The translations under genes were made by a program, and so were the position numbers. From assembly GCA_030149625.1 (NCBI GenBank), contig JASLHP010000249.1:1-6513 (forward strand): a stretch of 6,513 nt of DNA. Reading direction: 5' to 3'. This document shows positions 6,047 to 6,513 of this stretch, piece by piece (within the stretch, counting starts at the first letter, position 1; the number at the start of each line of letters is the position of its first letter). The stretch is from Solirubrobacteraceae bacterium (lineage in GTDB: Bacteria > Actinomycetota > Thermoleophilia > Solirubrobacterales > Solirubrobacteraceae). The notes beneath the pieces were generated by a model. The model saw only the letters and a list, made by a program, of their open reading frames with translations, was not told where the DNA came from and made no database searches.

Positions 6047-6513
6047 GCCCCCAGGTTATGCGGGATTCCGATTGTCTCGGTGTCCGGTGCGTCCACGCCG
6101 GGGGACAGCCGCGCCGAGTAGATCGACGGCGTACCCAGCACGCGCGCGAGCACCGTCGCCTCGACCACCGCGATCAGGATCGGCACCATCAGCGCATCCG
6201 CGTGGTGCGTCAACTCGAGCAACAGCACGACGGCCGCGAGCGGGCCCTGCATCGACGCGCCCAGAACGGCCGCGCCGCCGACGATCGCGTACGCGCCGAG
6301 CGGCGTCCCCGGCCAGATCTGCGTCCAGGCCTCACCCAGCAGCCCGCCCAGCAGCACGCCGTAGGCGAGCGTCGGCGTGAACAGCCCGCCTGGCGCGCCG
6401 CTGCCCAGGCACGCCGCGGTCACGAGCGGCTTGAGCACGAGCAGCACGGCGAGCAGCGCCACGCTCAGCTTTGCCACGAGCGCCATCTGCACCACCGGTT
6501 TGCCGTTGCCGAG
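6043..6513 (-). CDS. ClC-family chloride channel or Cl-/H+ antiporter, C-terminal part
   Basis: The frame is open to the window edge, and the codons before the GTG at 6495 read LGNGKP, typical ClC sequence, so that GTG is an internal Val. 156 residues are visible; about 250-300 N-terminal residues are outside. The segment GSGAPGGLFTPTL (visible residues 37-49) is the ClC signature whose GLFTP contributes to the anion filter. Following helices contain AIVGGAAVLGASMQGPLAAVVLLLELT. TPSIYSARL carries a Tyr (visible residue 132) in the place of E. coli ClC Tyr445, which coordinates the central chloride. The protein ends about 24 residues later, so there are no C-terminal CBS domains. The gating and proton glutamates lie upstream of the window edge, so channel versus antiporter cannot be decided. 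It acts in the cytoplasmic membrane in anion transport and is coupled to the unknown two-TM gene downstream. Confidence 0.92.
   Translation of the reverse strand, partial: LGNGKPVVQMALVAKLSVALLAVLLVLKPLVTAACLGSGAPGGLFTPTLAYGVLLGGLLGEAWTQIWPGTPLGAYAIVGGAAVLGASMQGPLAAVVLLLELTHHADALMVPILIAVVEATVLARVLGTPSIYSARLSPGVDAPDTETIGIPHNLGA

Noticed and set aside
5384..6121. 245-residue plus-strand open frame opposite the two-TM protein
   Set aside because: The His/Arg/Gln-rich translation is typical of a complementary-strand shadow, while the minus-strand frame has convincing transmembrane helices and an ATGA link to clc.

Overview
The window is about 70% GC with a very strong G/C preference at third codon positions. 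It is densely packed and carries a bacterial Ku-LigD pair. This suggests a high-GC soil-type bacterium. My best guess is an actinobacterium, possibly of the Thermoleophilia/Solirubrobacterales kind, but that rests on composition and protein flavour only.

Layout: two plus-strand genes fill the left quarter. The first (1-680) is the 3' part of a PfkB/ribokinase-type sugar kinase whose N-terminus lies outside the window. After 121 bp containing a plausible promoter comes a complete crotonase-superfamily gene (802-1656). Its active site looks more like a delta3-delta2-enoyl-CoA isomerase than a classical hydratase. It meets the minus-strand block tail to tail across 73 bp that hold a strong GC-rich hairpin.

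The minus-strand block reads, in transcription order: the C-terminal part of a ClC chloride channel/antiporter (6513-6043, cut by the window edge), a two-TM membrane protein of unknown function (6046-5228, overlapping clc by an ATGA), Ku (5167-4187), and LigD (4186-1730, starting on the base after the Ku stop codon). Ku and LigD form the two-component bacterial non-homologous end-joining machine. Ku binds and bridges broken DNA ends and recruits LigD. LigD trims 3' ends (PE domain), fills in with a primase-like polymerase (POL) and seals (LIG). Here the domain order is PE-LIG-POL, as in Pseudomonas LigD, rather than POL-PE-LIG as in Mycobacterium.

The most notable features are: two in-frame tandem repeats in presumed disordered parts of the NHEJ proteins (a 30-bp/10-residue repeat in the LigD LIG-POL linker and a 15-bp/5-residue Lys/Gln repeat in the Ku tail); the unrecognised two-TM protein coupled to ClC immediately upstream of ku; the non-hydratase active site of the crotonase; and coding-like sequence that continues in frame past the stop of the sugar kinase. 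I found no RNA genes, insertion sequences, CRISPR arrays or attachment sites.
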